Shown: in pieces, positions 1 through 11,828 of the stretch
How positions within the stretch are numbered: position 1 is the stretch's first letter
Layout: each line of letters opens with the position of its first letter
From: Bugula neritina
Taxonomy: Eukaryota > Bryozoa > Gymnolaemata > Cheilostomatida > Bugulidae
DNA length: 64,000 nucleotides
NCBI GenBank assembly: GCA_964035545.1
Contig: OZ037772.1
Location: 4,625,733 to 4,689,732, forward strand
Direction: 5' to 3'
Position numbers and translations under genes: made by a program
Notes under the pieces: model-generated
Database searches by the model: none
Told to the model about the DNA's origin: nothing
What the model saw: only the letters and a program-made list of their open reading frames with translations

Positions 1-443
1 CAGATACAGCAGGTGACATCTTAAGAACAGGTTGAGTGTCTGCAGTGAGAGTAGAAGTAGAAGTGTCTGAGTTCACTGAATGTTTATACTGTTCTGTAGA
101 GTCTAAACTATCATAAAAAGTCTCCCAGTCAGCATAGTGATATGTTTCTTGTTTGTAGTCATTTATAGCTGTTTCCAGGATCTTCTGTTGGTCAACAACT
201 ACAACATGATAACAAAGAGATTTACATACAAAAAGATACTTATAACATACATCTTTGAAGGATCTCCTGGTGGCTAGGAACTGTAACAAAAAGATTTACA
301 TACATAAGTAAACTTACTAAGAAGTTGTCTCTACATGCTTTACACTGTCTGTTGCAAATATTGACATGTAGTTTGTAAGTTTTACAGAATGATATACTTA
401 CATTCATGGTGGTACACAGACATGTTGGATGATCTAGAGATTG
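1..443 (-). CDS. ZnF-1: 5' part of a C2H2 zinc-finger gene, cut by the window edge
   Basis: Only the first two coding exons are inside the window; the finger exon lies to the left. Exon 1 is 402-443: an acceptor (tttctcag) precedes it, the ATG is at 421-423, and it ends at a strong donor (T|gtaagtat) after 22 coding bases (MSVYHHE plus one base). Exon 2 starts at 198 (phase 1) and runs off the window at base 1. It encodes the family N-terminal region, including the [18 protein letters not shown] block and the beginning of MSPAVSD. The same splice sites and phases recur in the four downstream copies, which is the main support for the model. The exon-2 region has no domain I recognise. The function is inferred from the paralogues, which end in C2H2 fingers and so probably bind DNA in the nucleus. 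Confidence 0.75.
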
Positions 444-2063
444 CTGAGAAACAATGATAATTATTAGTGTAAATAATGTTAAAATAATTAAATATTGACT
501 ATGACATTAAGATATCTAGTTTACAAGATAAAATGGGCTCTAAATCATTCATTGACAATATTATAAGCTAAAGCTGTTTACTAAAGCATTTTGCTATTCA
601 GTTAGCTGCCTTGCAGTTTAAAGCTGATATAGAACAATAGTATGAATCTCTAACTCAAATCAAGCTCTGAATTGTTCCATTGACTGACAAAACATTTCCT
701 TATAATAATATGTTCATCATTACTGGCAAAAGTTTATGTTATAAACATAGATCAAAAGCCTTGGCGATAGAAAGCAATATGCATGAATGAAAATAAATTG
801 TGATGATGGCATTATCAAATAATTCAAGTGGAAAGAATTTTTATTCACAAAATATTCCTCCCACCATATAAAAAAATTTATAGCGTTTTCAAATATCTAT
901 TGTTGACTTTGCAAAATACAGCATTTTTTTCATGCTCCATGTTTAAATGAATTAGTAAAGAATAAATATAATTTGTAGCATCTTAATTTTCATTTAACTG
1001 CACTGGACCACGGCTGCTTCTTAATTTTCATAATCACCCGATGTTTCTATAAAACATGTATTCTGTGTGACTCAGTAATTTATAAGTTTTTATAAACAGA
1101 ATTAAAGAGAAAAATCAATCATTGCTCAATGAATAAAAAGTTTATAGATAGAAAGATAACTTTAAGTCAGTAGGTAAATATTCTGCCTATATACCCGGGC
1201 TTTGTTTGAATATTCTAGACTTGAAAGCAATAGTGTATATTGTTGTAATTATAGAAACCCAACTCTAAAGCCATGATCATTCATGTATAGTCAGGATACT
1301 AGTGTCTTATGGTATAAATTCATTGTTTGCATTAATAATTGAATATATATAAGATGTATGTATTACTTGGTGAAATAAATATTAATGCACAAAGATATTT
1401 TAATTAGAATTTAAAAACTGGTATATGAGTTAAAAGTGTTGCAACATAGATGTTACTCTCGCATGAAGATGTGGGGACAATATCAGAATTGAAACTATTA
1501 AAATAATCTATCAATAATAACTAGAAAATGTAATCAACTAAAACAATAATGATTTAAGTTTATGACTCACTATGAATATAGATAAAAAAACGTTTTAATT
1601 GGTAAAAAGAGCATAATTGGAACCAATGGATATTGCAGATACATAATTATTTTGCTAACACACCATATATAGACTTTAAAGTTAAAACTTAAAACCTGAC
1701 ATGGAGTGCAAAAAGATTCCTATATATAATATTATTGAATAAGTTAGGGTACAAGCAATAAGTCTCTTGTGTAACTGGATATTAGACATAGATAATTATA
1801 ATGTGTCTACATCTGCATTTAGGCCAATCTGAATTTCATAATTTATATGATCTATTTTTACAAATATGTTTAAGTTGTATGTTCTAATGCAGTTAGACAG
1901 AGCCTCTGAAGACAGATGCAGTTTCTTGTAGATTCTCAAATATGTTGTGTCTAACTTACAAATAGCAGTATGTTGGTTCTCCTGCACTGGGGTTCGGAAT
2001 GAGAAATTTACTGTATATAACATGTCTTTGTAAATACACATTTTCTAACTTCACCAGCAAGTC
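444..2063. other. AT-rich spacer between ZnF-1 and ZnF-2
   Basis: This is the 5' flank of ZnF-1 and the 3' flank of ZnF-2. It is alignable by eye to 5040-6560, and in part to 8800-9400 and 24400-25900, so it belongs to the duplicated unit. I see no coding region; the short open frame at 1796-2041 has no family resemblance. Confidence 0.6.
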
Positions 2064-2511
2064 AAGTTTCTTGTTTGTGTTTTTTCACCCAACAAACAAG
2101 ATGTACTCTCTGAGCAGCCTTATAGCCACACAGTTTATACAGTAGAATTGCTTTCTTTAGTGGGTTTCCTCATGTGTGCACTGTAAAAGTACCTTGCTGA
2201 GTAAAAGCATGACCACAGACTTTAAAGGCAAAAGGCTTTTCCTTTGTGTGTACTCTCATACGCCTGGTTAGATTACTTTTACCTTCCGCTTTGTGACTAC
2301 AGAGAAGACATCAAAAATGTTTCATCTTGGTCTGCCATTTTCTGTGTTTAGTGAGTCTAATCGGTTTTGTAGATCTATCTTCAGCAGTATTATGTACGAA
2401 TTCCTTCTCGTTGAAGTTTGTTTTTGCTGGACTCACTGCATCTTGTTTCTGATCAAACACTTGTACAAATACATTGGTAGCTCCACGCTGTAAATTCATG
2501 TTTTCATGCAT
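2064..2511 (-). pseudogene. Relic of a second zinc-finger exon 3' of ZnF-2
   Basis: Directly after the ZnF-2 stop, in another frame, lies sequence that resembles the third exon of ZnF-5: a linker (VFVQVFDQKQDAVSPAK versus IFGNVFDQEENVVSPVK) followed by finger remnants (CLLCSHK, then [11 protein letters not shown] and [10 protein letters not shown]). A TGA sits where the other copies have Gln just before the first finger Cys, a Cys of the second finger is lost (AFKVC for VCKVC), and further stops follow. It is a decayed exon, not part of the ZnF-2 protein. It suggests that the finger exon now used by ZnF-2 and the ZnF-5 type of exon once lay next to each other. Confidence 0.65.
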
Positions 2512-5012
2512 AGATTCCCATGCAGCAAATCAAGATTCTTTGTTGTGTTTTTTACATGGCGGACAAGATGCCGTTTTAGAGCAGCCTTGTAGTCACATAG
2601 TTTACAGTGGAATGGTTTCTCCCCAGTGTGTTTCCTCATATGACTAGTGAGATTATTTCGCTGAGCTGCCTTGTAGTCACATAGTTTACAGTGGAATGGT
2701 TTCTCTCCAGTGTGTATTCTCATGTGAGTTGTCAGGTTACTTTGTTGAGTAAAAGTCTTTTTGCAAACATAGCAGAAAAATGGTTTATTCCCAGTGTGTT
2801 TCCATTTGTGCTGAATAAGACCCTTCTTAAATCTGGTCTTATAGTCACACTGATTGCACTGAAAAGGTTTGTTTTCAGTGTGTATTCTCATGTGCTTTAT
2901 AAGGCTACTTTGCTCTGCTGACTTGTAGTCACAGTGATCACACTGAAAAGGTTTTTCTCCAGTATGTCTTCTCATGTGTGCTTTGAGATTACATTTATGA
3001 GTAAAAGCGTGACCACAGACTTTGCAAATAAATGGCTTTTCACCAGTGTGGATTCTCATGTGTTTAGTGAGATTACCTTTCATAGCAAAAGCATAATTAC
3101 AAACTCCACAAACAAATTGTTTCTCTCCAGAATGTGTTTTTGCATGTTGTGTGAGATGAGGTTTCTGAGTAAAAGCACGACCACAAACTTCACAGACAAA
3201 TGGCTTCTCTCCCGTGTGAGTTCTTCTGTGTCTAGTGAGATTAGATTTCTGAAGAAAGGTTCCACCGCAGACTTCACAAACAAATGGTTTGTCATTAGTG
3301 TGTATTCTCTTGTGTGATTTTAAAGATTTTGTGCAAATGAATTCCTTCTTACAGACATCACATTCAAAGGGCTTTTCTCCAATGCTTTGGTTCATATTTA
3401 AAGTTGTGCAGTAATTTTGAGCAAATGATTTATTTAAAACACCAGAAGGAAATGCTTTTTTTTCTGAAGGTTTTTCAGTTAATTTGCTTTTCCAGGTGTC
3501 ACACGCGGTTGTCTTAGCATCAGACTTTGCTCTTACATCTTTCACCAGAACATCTTTTTGATCCTGTTCATCTCTACAAGGTGCTCTATCAGTACTCAGT
3601 GTATCACAAGCACTACACTCTGTATCTTTGTATAACCTGCTAAGCACCTTATAGTCATCTGCCATTTTGAAAATTGTATCAACTAGACTGACAAAAAAGT
3701 TTCTTATCTTTAAATCAGTTTGCGTTTGATCTGTAAAACAAAGACGTAAAACAGTATCTGTAACATTTCAACAACAATTCTAGCTCATCAAACTTTAGTA
3801 CAAACTATAATAATGTATATTACGTTATAGTCTTTTGATAAAATAGCAGATGATAATTTTACTGCAATTCTGTTGCCTAATACAAGACTTTTTCTATAGC
3901 AAGGCTATTTAGACATATTCTTGAGATAGGAAAAAAATTTTTTGCGTTAGTGATGCAAGTATATACAAATGGATGTAGAAGTACATTTTATTTAAGCATT
4001 ACGATTTTTACAAAAATATATTACTTTTAAAAGCAAACTTGCATGAGTTTCTATGCTACCAATACTGTTGAATTTGTGCATGCTAGTATAAGTGATTTTA
4101 CTTATAGAAAGTACATATCAGGGTTGGAGTAATTGCAATTTGTCATTGTAATCGGCTGTAATTATTTAAATTTTATCAAGTAATTGAATGTAATTTGTAA
4201 CTGATATGTAAAAATTTGATTGTAGTTGTAATTGTAATTAATTATTTATCTAATGTAATTGATTTTTACAATTACTTTATAACTACATGTCAATTACCTA
4301 ATCAAACTCATGGTACTTTTATCTTCTCATAAACAATTTTTTTTAGAAGATTTATTTTGAATGTCATAAAAATGAATTTACAACTAATCAGAGAGACTCA
4401 CCAGTTAAATTGAAATCTGATGTAATATTCAGTCCTAAAACTGTAAAAGCCTCAGAGATAACTTCAGACAGAGAAACATCAGGTTCTTCTGTTACACAGT
4501 TGTCATATACTAAATCTTTTGTGTCAACAGAGCTTTGATAGTTTGCATCAATTGTTTGGAATAGATCGACTGAGTTTACAGGAAAAGAATTTTGATCTAG
4601 ACTAAGGTTCTCCCAGCAATCCGAAAGCTCCCTGACAGTACCATTTGGTAGATAAGTGTCAGATACAGCAGGTGACATCTCAAGAACAGGTTGAGTGTCT
4701 GCAGTGAGAGTAGAAGTAGAAGTGTCTGAGTTTACTGGATGTTTATACTGTTCTGTAGAGTCTAAACTATCATAGAAAGTCTCCCAGTCAGCAAAGTGAT
4801 ATGTTTCCTGTTGGTAGTGATTAGATGTTTGAAGAATCTCCTGGTGGTCAACAACTGTAACATGGTAAAAAAGATACCTATAACATACATAAGTAAACTT
4901 ACTAAGTAGTTGTCTCTACATGCTTTACACTGTCTGTTTCAAATATATACATATATATAGTTTGCAAGTTTTACAGAATGATATACTTACATTCATGGTG
5001 GTACACAGACAT
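2496..5012 (-). CDS. ZnF-2: intact C2H2 zinc-finger protein, about 569 aa, 10 fingers
   Basis: Three coding exons: 4991-5012 (22 nt, ATG at 5010-5012), 4402-4854 (453 nt) and 2496-3730 (1,235 nt including stop). Donors (T|gtaagtat, G|gtgagtct) and acceptors (ttacag, ttttacag) are canonical and both joins are phase 1, giving 1,710 nt without interruption. Residues 1-158 are the unfamiliar N-terminal region, ending in a conserved block ([14 protein letters not shown]); then comes a Lys/Asp-rich linker, then 10 fingers of the C-x2-C-x12-H-x3-H type from about residue 282 to 555, joined by TGEKPF-type linkers. The tenth finger lacks its last His (HVKNTT), so nine are complete. The product is likely a nuclear DNA-binding protein; no KRAB, BTB or SCAN domain is visible. 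Unlike the other copies, the non-coding acceptor upstream of exon 1 is deleted here, so the 5' UTR must differ. Confidence 0.85.
4119..4310 (-). repeat. End fragment of the foldback (CAGGGTTGGGGTAATT) element in ZnF-2 intron 2
   Basis: Starts CAGGGTTGGAGTAATTG and continues through TAATTGAATGTAATTTGTAA to ACATGTCAATTACC. This matches, base for base over most of about 190 bp, the reverse complement of the right end of the complete element at 30200-31365. It is only one end; no matching second terminus is present. The same fragment is at the same intron position in ZnF-3 (about 7837-8030) and ZnF-4 (about 23452-23640), so it predates the duplication of these copies. Confidence 0.65.
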
Positions 5013-6572
5013 TGTAGCAATGATATAAATTATTGTAAATAATGTTAAAAGAATTAAATCTTGACTATGACATTAGGATATATAGTTTACAAGATAAAAT
5101 ATGCTATAAATACTTCATTGGCAATATCATAGGTTAGCTGTTTACTAAAGCATTTTATTGCTATTCAGTTAGCTGCCTTGCAGTTTAAAGCTGATTGCAC
5201 GATGGTAATTTCTGACTAAAGTCAAGCCCTGAATTTTTCCATTGACTGATGAAACATTTCATTATAATATGTTCATCATTACTGGCAAAAGTTCACATTA
5301 TAAACATAGATCGAAAGCATTGGCGATAGAAAGCAATATGCATGAATGAAAATAAATTGTGATAATCTCATTATCAAATAATTCAAGTGGAAAGAATTTT
5401 TATCCACAAAATATTCATCCCACCGTATAGAAAAAGTTATAGCATTTTCAAATATCTATTGTTGACTTTGCAAAATACAGCATTTTTTTCATGTTCCATG
5501 TTTAAATGAATTAGTAAAGAATAAATATAAATTGTAGCATCTTAATTTTCATCTAACCGCACTGGACCATGGCTACTCCTTAATTTTCATAATCACACCA
5601 TGTTTCTATAAAAAGCGTATTCCACATGACTGAGTAATTTATAAGTTTCTATTAACAGGAATAAAGAAAAAAATCAACCATTGCTCAATGAATAAAAAGT
5701 TTATAGATAGGAAAAATAACTCTAGGTCAGTAAACCTTTGGCCTATATACTCAGGCTGTGTTGTATAATCCTAGAGTTAAGAAAGTGATAATGTACAATG
5801 ATATACTAATATAAATATTGTGTGCGCATATTATACCCGCGGTTCTGAATGAAATACTATTCGTGAATATATAAAAGACATATATATATTACTTTGTGAA
5901 ATAAATATTAATGCACAAAGATATTTTAATTAGAATTAAGAAAACTAATATATGAGTTAAATCTGTTGTAACATAGATGTTACTCTGGCATGATGATGTT
6001 TTATTTGGAGACAATATCAGAATTGAAACTATCAAAATAATATATCAATAATAAATAGAAAATGTGATCAACTAAAACAATAATGATTCAAGTTTATGAC
6101 TCACTATAAATATAGGTAAATAACGTTTTAATTGGTAAAAAGAGCATAATTCGAACCAATGGATATTGCAGATGCATATACATATTTTGCTAAGACACCA
6201 TATAGACTTTAAAGTTGAAAGTTAAAACCTGACATGGAGTGCAAAAAGCGTTATATATGATGATGAATAAGTTAAGGTACGAGCAATATGTTTCTTGTCT
6301 AACTGAATATTATAGATAGATGATTATATTGTGTCTATATAACTGCATTTAGGTCAATCTGGTTTTTATAATTTATATCTATTTACCAGTTTTACAAATA
6401 TGTTTAAGTTGTATGTTCTAATGCAGACAGATGCAGTTTCTTGTAGAGTCTCAAATGTGCTGTGTCTAACTTGGAGTTGGAAGTGTGAAAGTTCTCCTAC
6501 TGTTTAGTATGAAAAATTTACTGTACAACAACATCTCTTTGTAAACACACGTTTTCTAACTTCACCAGCATG
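5013..6572. other. AT-rich spacer between ZnF-2 and ZnF-3
   Basis: Non-coding part of the duplicated unit, similar along most of its length to 480-2060. I see no further gene, RNA or complete mobile element. Confidence 0.6.
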
Positions 6573-8762
6573 TTAAGTTGCCTTTTTGTGTTTTTTCATA
6601 TGACGAACAAGATGTGCTTTCTGAGCAGCCTTATAGTCACACAGTTTACAGTTGAATGGTTTCTCCCCAGTGTGTATTCTAATGTGCACAGTGAGGCAAC
6701 CCTGCCGGGAACACCTATAGTCGCACTGATTACACTGAAAAGGTTTCTCTCCAGTATGTCTTCTCATGTGAACTGTGAGACTACCTTGCTGAGTAAAAGC
6801 GTGACCACAAACTTTGCAGACAAATGGCTTCTCTCCAGTGTGAACTCTCATATGTGTAGAAAGATTATTTTGTAAAGCAAAAGCACAATTACAAACTTCA
6901 CAAACAAATGGTTTCTCTCCCGTGTGAATTCTTGTGTGTGTCGCAAGATGAGATTTCCAGGTAAAAGTTTGACTGCAGACTTCACAAACAAATGGCTTAT
7001 CATAAGTGTGTCTTCTTTTGTCTGATTTTAAAGATTTATTGCAAATAAATTCTTTGTTACAGACATCACACTCAAAAGGCTTCTTTCCGATGCTTTGGTT
7101 CATATTTGAAGTTGTGCAGTAATCTTGAGCAAATGAATTATTTAAAACACCAGAAAAAAAAATTTCTTTTCAGAAGGTTTTTTAGTTAATTTGCCTTTCC
7201 AGGTGTCACAGGCAGTTGTCTTAGCATCAGACTTTGCTCTCACATCTTTCACCAGAGCATCTTTTTGATCCTGTTCATCTATACAAGGAGCTCTATCAGT
7301 ACCCAGTGTATCACAAGCACTACTCTCTGTATCTTTGTATAACCTGCTAAACACCGTATAGTTATCTGCATTTTTGAAAATTGTATCAACAAGACTGACA
7401 CAAAAGTTTCTTATCTTTAAATCCGTTTGAGTTTGATCTGCAAAACAAAACGTAAAACAGTATCTGTAACATTTCAACATCACTTCTAGTTCATATAAAA
7501 ATTTATCAGTACAGATTATAGTATTTTGTGTTACGTTATAGGCTTTCGATAAACTAGTAAATGATAATTTTACTGCAATTCTGTTGGCTAATGGAAGACT
7601 CTTTGTATATATAGTACAGCTATATGTAGACATATTCCCGGAATAGGAAAAAGTTTGATTTAGGCAAGTTACGCAAGTATATGCAAGTGGTTATAAAAGT
7701 ACATTTCATTTAATTTTCTTTTAAAAAAGTATTACGCTTATAAATGCAAACTTGCAGGAGTTTCTTATATGCTACCAATACTGTTGAAGTTATGTACGCC
7801 AGTATAAGTGATAGTATTTATAGAGAGTACATATCAGGGTTGGAGTAATTGTAATTTGTAATTTCAATTGTTTTTAATTATTTACATTTTTTCAAGTAAT
7901 TGAATGTAATTTGTAACTAATGTATGAAAGTGTGATATTGTAGTTGTATAATTGTATTTAATTACATATCTAATGTAATTGATTTATACTATTAATTTAT
8001 AATATTAATACATGTCAATTACCTAATCAAACTTATGGTAATTCTATCTTCTCATCTTTGATGAACAACTTTTTTTAGAAGATTTATTTTGAATGTCACT
8101 AAAATGAAATTACAACTATTTAGAAAGACTCACCAGTTAAGTTGACATCTGATGTAATATTCAGCCCTAAAACTGTAAAAGCCTCAGAGATAACTTCAGA
8201 CAGAGGAACATCAGGTTCTTCTGTTACACAGTTTTCATATACTGTAGCTTCTGTGCTGACAGAGTTTTGATTACTTGCATTGATTATGGAAGTTGAAGTA
8301 ACTAAGGTTACAGTGGAGGAATTCTGATTCGCATTTACATTTTCCCAACAATCCGAATGTTTCCTGACTGTAGCATTTGGTAGATAAGTGTTAGGTACAG
8401 CAGGTGACATGTTAAGAAAAGGTTGAGTGTCTGCAGTGAGAGTAGAAGTAGAAGTGTCTGAGTTTACTGGATGTTTATACTGTTCTGTAGAGTCTAAACT
8501 ATCATAAAAAGTCTCCCAGTCAGCATAGTGATATGTTTCTTGTTGGTAGTGATCAGATGTTTGAAGAATCTCCTGGTGGTCAACAACTGTAACATGATAT
8601 AAAAGATAATTTTAACATACATAGGTAAACTTACTAAGAAGTTGTCTCTACATGCTTTACACTGTCTGTTACAAATATTGACATATATAGTTTGCAAGTT
8701 TTACAGAATGATATACTTACATTCATGGTTGTACACAGACATGTTGGATGATCTAGATATTG
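6573..8762 (-). pseudogene. ZnF-3: C2H2 zinc-finger gene with a one-base frameshift
   Basis: Exon 1 is 8721-8762 (ATG at 8740-8742, MSVYNHE), exon 2 is 8134-8586 (453 nt) and exon 3 begins at 7437, all with the family splice sites and phases. Exon 3 stays in frame to about 7160, then is one base short relative to ZnF-2 at a run of nine A (7154-7162 on the plus strand). The first frame stops at 7142-7144; the finger frame continues as an open frame from about 7103 to 6573. That segment encodes six fingers; the first has Asp instead of its first His (LKSDKRRH), the other five are canonical. Either the gene is inactivated, or the homopolymer was miscounted in the assembly. The rest of the sequence has no other lesion. 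Confidence 0.75.
7837..8030 (-). repeat. End fragment of the foldback element in ZnF-3 intron 2
   Basis: Begins CAGGGTTGGAGTAATTG and carries the same ATTACA/TAATTG-rich succession as the ZnF-2 intron and the complete element at 30200-31365. It is orthologous in position to the ZnF-2 copy. Confidence 0.6.
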
Positions 8763-10560
8763 CTGAGAAAAAGTAATAATTAATTATGTAAATAAAATTT
8801 AAATAAATAAATATTGACTATAAAGTTATGAGAGATAGTTTACAAGATAAAATATGTTTTAAATGCTCCATTGAAAATATCATAGGAATTAGCTGTTTAC
8901 TAAATAAAGCCTTCTGCTATTCTGTTAGCTGCCTTGCGATCTAAAGCTGACTGCAAAATGGTAATTATTGACTAAAATCAAGCCAATCTAGTTTTTTCCA
9001 TTGGCTGAAAAAACATTTCAATATAATTTATATCAAAGCTGGTTATAAAATCATTATATAGGCATAAAATTGGTGTTTTGTTTCCATCTGCTTTATATAT
9101 TTAAATGAAATAAAAAGTAAATATAATATGTATAGCATCTTAAGTATCATCTAACCGCACTGGACCACGGCTGCTCCCTGATTTTCATAATCACCCTATC
9201 TTCCTATAAAATATGTATTCAGCATGACTCAGTAATTTAGAAGTTGCTATAAATAGAAATATAGAACTGCTTGTGCTGAGAAAAATCAATCACTGCTCAA
9301 TGAATAAAAAGTGTATAGATAGGAAAGATTCCTCTATAGGTCAGTAAATCTTCTGCATTTATATATACTATAGCACTGTGTTATTTAATGTCACATTTTA
9401 TACCTTAAATTTTTATAAAAACTGTTTAGTACTTTTATGCAATCTTCAATTAGAGTAACAATGTAAACATAAGTTAAAAATTACTATCGTGTTTTTAATA
9501 AAAAAAAATTTTATCTTTGAGAAAAGTTGTAGTTAAATCAGGAATTTAAAAACCCTGTTTATCTGAATTGCTATGATACAAATGTGACAAATATTTGAGC
9601 AGCTGGAAATATAATTAACGATTATAATATATGACTTAATTTATATACCACAGAAGGTTTAACATTAAAAAACTATGGTCACCATATTGATATTACACCA
9701 ATATCTTCAATAGGATGGTTGTAGTGTTTAGATTGACTGATGAAGCTGATAAATTGTTATGATAAATTATAACTGACGACACTGTATAAGATATTTTCTC
9801 CCAAACAATTTAATTTTTTAGCTGCAATCATATTATATAGTTACAACAAGCAAAAAAAATTTGCAAATTATGAAAGCAAAATTCTTTAAAGATATAACTG
9901 TGTATATATTATAAGATGTCATTGCAATAGATTGCTATTGAAAGAACGATAGTATTAACTAGAACAATATAATTTCAGCTTTATTTCACATATTTTCATT
10001 CATGCAAAAGCACCAGATAAATAAAATGATAGAAAGTGATTACATGTTGAAAAAAAGTGTTTTGAGTTGATAAAAGTTATAGTAAACTCAGATTGACAGT
10101 CATTGAATAGTAGTTGGTTTGGAGACTACACTTTTTTCAATGATTTAAAACCACGGTTACAGCAAACAGTAAGTAGATTCATACACAATCATATATGCGC
10201 TGGTAGCTGGTTGTACGATGGCTTACAATTATAGTTATATAATAATTATATTCCCTTGCCTCTAAACTCAATTTTATACATTGTATTATGTCAACTACAT
10301 TTGTGTGAATCAATATTTTAAAAGTTTAATTTAACAGTTTTACATTTAAAGTGGATCTGATAAAAGCAAACTTTAGAGAACAATATATATTCCTATGCAG
10401 ATGCATTTTTTTTGCGCTGTATAACATAAGAGTTTGAAAAATTTTGTGTCAGACTCAGAGATAGCAGTGAAGAGATTTTCCTGCGCTGTATTTTTTGTAA
10501 AATTTGCTAGAAAACCACATGACTTTGTAAATACACATTTTCTGAGTTTACCAGCAAATC
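8763..10560. other. AT-rich spacer between ZnF-3 and ZnF-4
   Basis: Parts match 28260-29990 upstream of ZnF-5 (for example around 9450-9620 versus 29840-29970), so this is duplicated flank. I see no gene. The last ~130 bases match the 3' flank of ZnF-5 (25850-25970). Confidence 0.55.
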
Positions 10561-11203
10561 AAGCTTCTTTTTTGTGTTTTTTTTTATATGACGAACAAGA
10601 GTTCCACTCCTGGCAGCCTTGTAGTCACATTAATCACATTGAAAAGGTTTTGCTCGAGTGTGTCTCTTCATGTGTGTAGTAAGACTACTTCGATGAGTAA
10701 AAGCATGACCACAGACTTCACAGACAAATGGCTTCTCTCCTGTGTGTCTTCTCATGTGTGTTATGAGAACACTGTGCTGTGTTGACTTGTAGTCACATTG
10801 ATTGCACTGATAGGGTTTCTCTCCAGTATGTCTTCTTATGTGTGCTATGAGAGTAGTTTGTTGTGCTGATTTGAAGTCACATTGATCACACTGAAAAGGT
10901 TTCTCTCCAGTATGTTGTCTCATGTGCACTGTGAGATTACTTCGCTGAGTAAAAGCGTGACCACAGACTTTACAGACAAATGGTTTTTCTTTTGTGTGTA
11001 CTCTCAAATGCTGGGTAAGACTACTTTTGTGTTGCGTCTTGTAATCACATAAAAGACATTGAAAGTCTTTTATTGTTGCATGTAGTTTTTTATGTTTAGC
11101 ATTAGACTTTGCTCTCACATCTTTCACCGGAGCATCTTTTTGATCCTGTTCATCTCTACAAGGTGCTCTATCAGTACCCAGCGTATCACAAGCACTACTC
11201 TCT

Positions 11204-11208
11204 GTATC
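11204..11208. repeat. Target-site duplication of the outer LTR element, left copy
   Basis: GTATC here and at 22942-22946. In ZnF-2 and ZnF-3 the uninterrupted sequence is ctctGTATCtttg, so the empty site is seen in the paralogues. Confidence 0.9.
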
Positions 11209-11421
11209 TGTTAGATTACCACAATGTAATAGTATGTCTTACCAGTGATAAAGCTGCTAGATGAAAGAGACCGTTCACTCTGTTTGTCTGGGTTTTATCT
11301 GCCTTAGCTTGTAGCTATCTCAGCTATACGGTGGCTGGTAGGGCAACTCTTAGTAACACGATAGCTCAAGTATCTGATAGGCTATTGTCATTAGCTAAAC
11401 TCTCAGCGTGCCACTATAACA
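11209..11421 (-). repeat. 3' LTR of the outer element (213 bp)
   Basis: Begins TGTTAGATTACC and ends CACTATAACA; identical to 22729-22941. Confidence 0.92.
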
Positions 11422-11589
11422 TGCCCCCTTCCAATAAAGGCTGGTGACCACCTGCTAAAACTAAGCATTTCAATTACATACTATTTCTAAAAGCTATAAG
11501 CTGATGAGTACCACATGTCTGTGGGTAAACTTACTCACCTCTATATGCCAGAAACTGTAAACACAAGCTCTAACTATTTGTAATTTAGT

Positions 11590-11828
11590 AGTTCGCGAGT
11601 CAGTGTGTCGTTGAGTGTGTGAGTAAATAAGTAGGTGAGTAAGTTAGGTAAGTAGGTTGTTTAGTGTGTCGGTAAGTGTGTAAGTAAGTGAGTTGGGATC
11701 GGAGGATGTTCCCACCCTCTTCTCCCTCAGTCTCAGTTGCCTGAGACTGACCAGAACCTCAATGCAGTGCTTCGGGATTAGAAGATGTTTCCATCTTCAC
11801 CTCCCCAGTCTCAGTTGCCTGAGGCTGA
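11590..11828. repeat. Short tandem and direct repeats in the outer element's 3' untranslated part
   Basis: 11597-11690 is a run of GTGAGTAAGT-like words. After it, two related copies of about 60 bp begin at 11696 (GGGATCGGAGGATGTTCCCA) and 11778 (GGGATTAGAAGATGTTTCCA), each ending CAGTTGCCTGAGRCTGAC. Confidence 0.55.

Noticed and set aside
2293-3317. Plus-strand Ser/Leu/Phe-rich frames opposite the ZnF-2 fingers
   Set aside because: Antisense of the repeated finger code; similar shadows occur opposite each finger exon.
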